Source: JAQBQB01 sp963757185
GTDB taxonomy: Bacteria; Gemmatimonadota; Gemmatimonadetes; Gemmatimonadales; Gemmatimonadaceae
Assembly (NCBI GenBank): GCA_963757185.1
Contig: CAVWQI010000009.1
Coordinates: 124,001 to 188,000, forward strand
DNA length: 64,000 nt
Direction of reading: 5' to 3'
Below are positions 61,461 to 64,000 of the stretch, one piece after another (position 1 is the first letter of the stretch; every line of letters begins with the position of its first letter). The notes under the pieces are model-generated. The model did no database searches. It was given only the letters and a program-made list of their open reading frames with translations, and was not told the DNA's origin. The translations under genes were made by a program, and so were the position numbers.

Positions 61461-64000
61461 TTACACGTGGATTTGGTTCGTCGACGTGATGGGAAGCGGA
61501 CCGAAGTTGTTGGCGACCCCCGCCACCCACAGGCCTGACGTGACGTTGCCCATCGCGCTGATGGTCATGTTGTCGGCGGTCCGAAAGGAGGCGAACGCCG
61601 GATTGCTCGCTCGGACGACGTTTCCGACGGCGGCGAGACGCGTCGAAGCGATCAGAATCGACGCCGTGGGCGGCGGCGGCCCCCCCGACGGGAGCAGAAC
61701 CGTCTGGCTGCACCGATTGCCGGAACAGATGACGTCGGAGAATCGCAACACGAAGGGAAAGAGCGACACTTGACGCACCCAGATGAGTGGCACCGACCCG
61801 CTCCCGATGATCGCATTGTCGACGATCTCGGCGTTGCGCCCGAGGACCAGCGAGATCGCGAATCGCGCCGGGCCGATTCCGGCCGGATTGTCGACCCGGT
61901 TGCTCCGCACCCGAGCGTTCGTGACGCCGGCTTGTAGAATCGCGTGCGTGATGCCCGCCGACAGCGAGCCGTCGGGTTTGACGCCCGTGCCCACGACATC
62001 GCATGACTCGACGGTGGCCGTCGCCGTTGTCGACGTCTGTTGGATTGACGCCATGTTCGTGACCCCGTTTTGAGGCACGACGTAGGCACAATTGGCCACG
62101 TAATTGTGCCGCAGCGCGGCGCCAGCGACGTTCGCCGTCAGAATTCCGCCGGCAGACGCGTTCTCGACGCGGTTGCCGTCGACCACGAGGTTGGATTCGA
62201 CGCTGGCGGCGATGCCTTCCACGGCATCGGTGACCGTGTTTCCTCGAATGGTCGTCGAAGTGCCGTTCGCCGTGAAGATGCCCACTTCGACGCCGCCGAT
62301 CGAATTGCCCGAGATTTGCGATCGTGTGCACATCGCGATCATGAGTGCGAACTCGGATTCCGCGATCGCGTTGTCGCTGATGCGCGGCGCGCTCTGCGTC
62401 ATGATGCCGACGCCGATCGTTTGCTGCAGGAGCCGGTTGTCATGGACGACGTTTCCCGGAGCCGGCATCCGCCCGGCGATGGCAATGCCGATGTAGCCGC
62501 CCTGCAGGTCGTTTCGCTCGACCCGCGACAGGCACATCTCGAGGCAGCGAATGCCGGCGGCGAGCGGTCCTGGTCCGGCCGGCGGGGCGCGGTAGATGTT
62601 GTCGAGGATCTCGATGTGCGCCGCCCCGATGATCGACTCCGCGTTCACGCCGATGCCGAGTTGAGGGCCGACGAGCTGATTTCCGCGCACGATGCATTCA
62701 CTCACCGACGACAGGTCCGTCGGCGCCTCGAGGTAGATCGCGGTCGGCCCCGGCGTGACCCACGTCTTCATCTCGCATCCGACGAGGTTCCCCTCGACCC
62801 GCACGCGCGGCGCCGTCACATGAATGCCGCCGTATTCCTCGTTCGGGACGTTCATGACGTTGTCAGAGACAATCGTCAATTCCGCGGCGCAATCGATCGC
62901 GTACAGCGCGGTCGGTATCACGAGGTCCGGCATGAGCGATTGCAAGACCGACGGGCTCGGCGTCCATCCGGGCTGCCGCGTGATCCGGTTGCGGGCCACG
63001 ATCGACCCCGTGGAATACCGGGCGAGGTACAACCCGATCGCGAAGCCATCGATCGTGTTGGATTCGACCCGGCACGGCTGCAAGACGCTCTCGGCGATGA
63101 ACCCCGCGATTCCGACGGGGGTCGGGCCGGCGCCCATGGACGCGATGTAAGCGCTGATGCCGTTGTCGATGAGGTGGACGCGGCCCGATCGCATCGCCGT
63201 CACGCCGACCGTCACGTCCATCATTTGATTGCGAGCAATCGCCGTCGCGCCGCCGCCCAGGATCGTGATCGCCGCGATTGTCGTACGGCCGTACTGCTTG
63301 ACCATCGCGGCGAGCTCACAATCGTGGATGGCCGTGTTCGTCCCGCCAAGGACGGCGATGATGGACACGGAGTCGGAACCGCCGAACATCTCGAACCGAA
63401 TGTCGTGGATGCTCACGTCGGGCGCCCTGATCGCGAGGAGCGCGGGCGAACCTGTGCCACGCACGACGGCGGCGATCGACTCTCCGTGCATACAGATGTT
63501 GGGATAGGGAATCGTGATCATCTGCCGCACTTCGTGCACGCCGGCCTTCAGGCAGACGCACCCGCCGGTCTTCGCCAACCGGTCGATCGCCGCTTGAATG
63601 TCCTCCCCGGGCCAGACGACTTCCGTGCAGCAACCCTCCTGCGGCCAGAGCACGCGACAATCGCTCACCTCGGGCGGGTTCGACCACGTGACCAAGGCCA
63701 GCCGTGCATAGTGGTGCACGATGCCGTGCGGCGGCGCTTGGTCGAGCCCTTCGACCGAGCCGTCGGCGGTTCGCGCCGCGAACACCCAGTAGTCGCGCGC
63801 CTTGAACGTCGCATTCTGCGGCGGCTGCGGGCCGAATTGGATCTGGATGCCGTCTTCGATCGGGATCCACACGCCGATGGTCACCGGAAGCAATCCATTC
63901 GCGTCCACGGCGAAGGATTGGTCCCACCGTCTCAGCCGGGTGTGGTTGTCGGCGATGGTCGCGTTGAACGTCGGCGGGGGCGCAGCGGAAAGCGTGACGA
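61461..64000 (-). CDS. Right-handed parallel beta-helix protein (DUF6519-like), N-terminus outside window
   Basis: The frame is open to base 64000, so the gene starts beyond the window; at least 846 residues are here. The first part (TRLRRWDQS, PIEDGIQIQFGPQPPQN, FKARDYWVFAARTADG, PPHGIVHHYARLALV) resembles the DUF6519-type region; next WPGEDIQAAIDRLAKTGGCVCLKAGVHEV starts a long parallel beta-helix of about 25-residue coils with N- and G-rich turns (VRGNQLVG, IAGRMPAPGNVVHDNRLLQ, SQISGNSIGG). No signal peptide seen in this part. Such helices bind or cut polysaccharides or build tail-spike-like fibres. Confidence 0.85.
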   Translation of the reverse strand, partial: VTLSAAPPPTFNATIADNHTRLRRWDQSFAVDANGLLPVTIGVWIPIEDGIQIQFGPQPPQNATFKARDYWVFAARTADGSVEGLDQAPPHGIVHHYARLALVTWSNPPEVSDCRVLWPQEGCCTEVVWPGEDIQAAIDRLAKTGGCVCLKAGVHEVRQMITIPYPNICMHGESIAAVVRGTGSPALLAIRAPDVSIHDIRFEMFGGSDSVSIIAVLGGTNTAIHDCELAAMVKQYGRTTIAAITILGGGATAIARNQMMDVTVGVTAMRSGRVHLIDNGISAYIASMGAGPTPVGIAGFIAESVLQPCRVESNTIDGFAIGLYLARYSTGSIVARNRITRQPGWTPSPSVLQSLMPDLVIPTALYAIDCAAELTIVSDNVMNVPNEEYGGIHVTAPRVRVEGNLVGCEMKTWVTPGPTAIYLEAPTDLSSVSECIVRGNQLVGPQLGIGVNAESIIGAAHIEILDNIYRAPPAGPGPLAAGIRCLEMCLSRVERNDLQGGYIGIAIAGRMPAPGNVVHDNRLLQQTIGVGIMTQSAPRISDNAIAESEFALMIAMCTRSQISGNSIGGVEVGIFTANGTSTTIRGNTVTDAVEGIAASVESNLVVDGNRVENASAGGILTANVAGAALRHNYVANCAYVVPQNGVTNMASIQQTSTTATATVESCDVVGTGVKPDGSLSAGITHAILQAGVTNARVRSNRVDNPAGIGPARFAISLVLGRNAEIVDNAIIGSGSVPLIWVRQVSLFPFVLRFSDVICSGNRCSQTVLLPSGGPPPPTASILIASTRLAAVGNVVRASNPAFASFRTADNMTISAMGNVTSGLWVAGVANNFGPLPITSTNQIHV

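Overview
The window is GC-rich, densely coded bacterial chromosome with no rRNA, CRISPR array, prophage or insertion sequence that I can see. Many secreted proteins and lipoproteins, two large S9 peptidases with poly-glycine loops, FecR/DUF6600, DUF4097 and PEP-CTERM proteins, an LpxR-type outer-membrane protein, and large BTAD and LuxR regulators suggest a Gram-negative soil or sediment bacterium. Gemmatimonadota is my best guess; this is inference from gene style, not a database result.

Layout. 1-5610: end of a heavy-metal RND pump, then a malic enzyme-phosphotransacetylase fusion and ATP-type PEP carboxykinase 5 bases apart (C4 to C3 carbon node); the carboxykinase carries two single-base insertions. 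5796-11331: unknown membrane protein, HD phosphohydrolase, FecR/DUF6600 lipoprotein (one single-base insertion) and site-2 protease. 11351-18727: S9 peptidase, a coupled FHA-PP2C pair, an ABC exporter and two GlsB-type membrane proteins. 18813-24200: uvrA, tRNA-Asn with a clear terminator, an unknown secreted protein and an LpxR-like protein. 24292-30915: cyclophilin, amidohydrolase, purE-purK, sodC, aminotransferase, DUF4097 protein. 30905-37277: LuxR-type ATPase regulator, uppS, a regulator/membrane-protein pair, a small acidic protein and a P1 peptidase. 37385-43593: holB-moaC, two lytic transglycosylases facing each other, a class A beta-lactamase-like enzyme coupled to rpiB. 43767-45263: CBS protein, fluoride riboswitch, crcB, DUF190 protein. 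45443-52363: glutamine cyclotransferase, second S9 peptidase, CBS protein, and an L,D-transpeptidase overlapping a polysaccharide deacetylase. 52475-59347: remnants of a secreted protein, PEP-CTERM protein, BTAD regulator, cupin lipoprotein, ENPP-type phosphodiesterase, PIG-L deacetylase. 59550-64000: a small helix-hairpin-helix protein facing an operon of a beta-helix protein (runs off the window), a coiled-coil protein and a papain-like protease whose N-terminal domain resembles the small protein.

The strongest regulatory signal is the fluoride riboswitch before crcB, where the ligand-binding strand and the Shine-Dalgarno sequence compete for the same partner. Two families of intergenic repeats (8-bp ACCGGT tandem units, and CGCAGAT hairpins) recur at gene 3' ends. 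Several genes look leaderless. The protease/helix-hairpin-helix locus at the right end is the best candidate for something undescribed.
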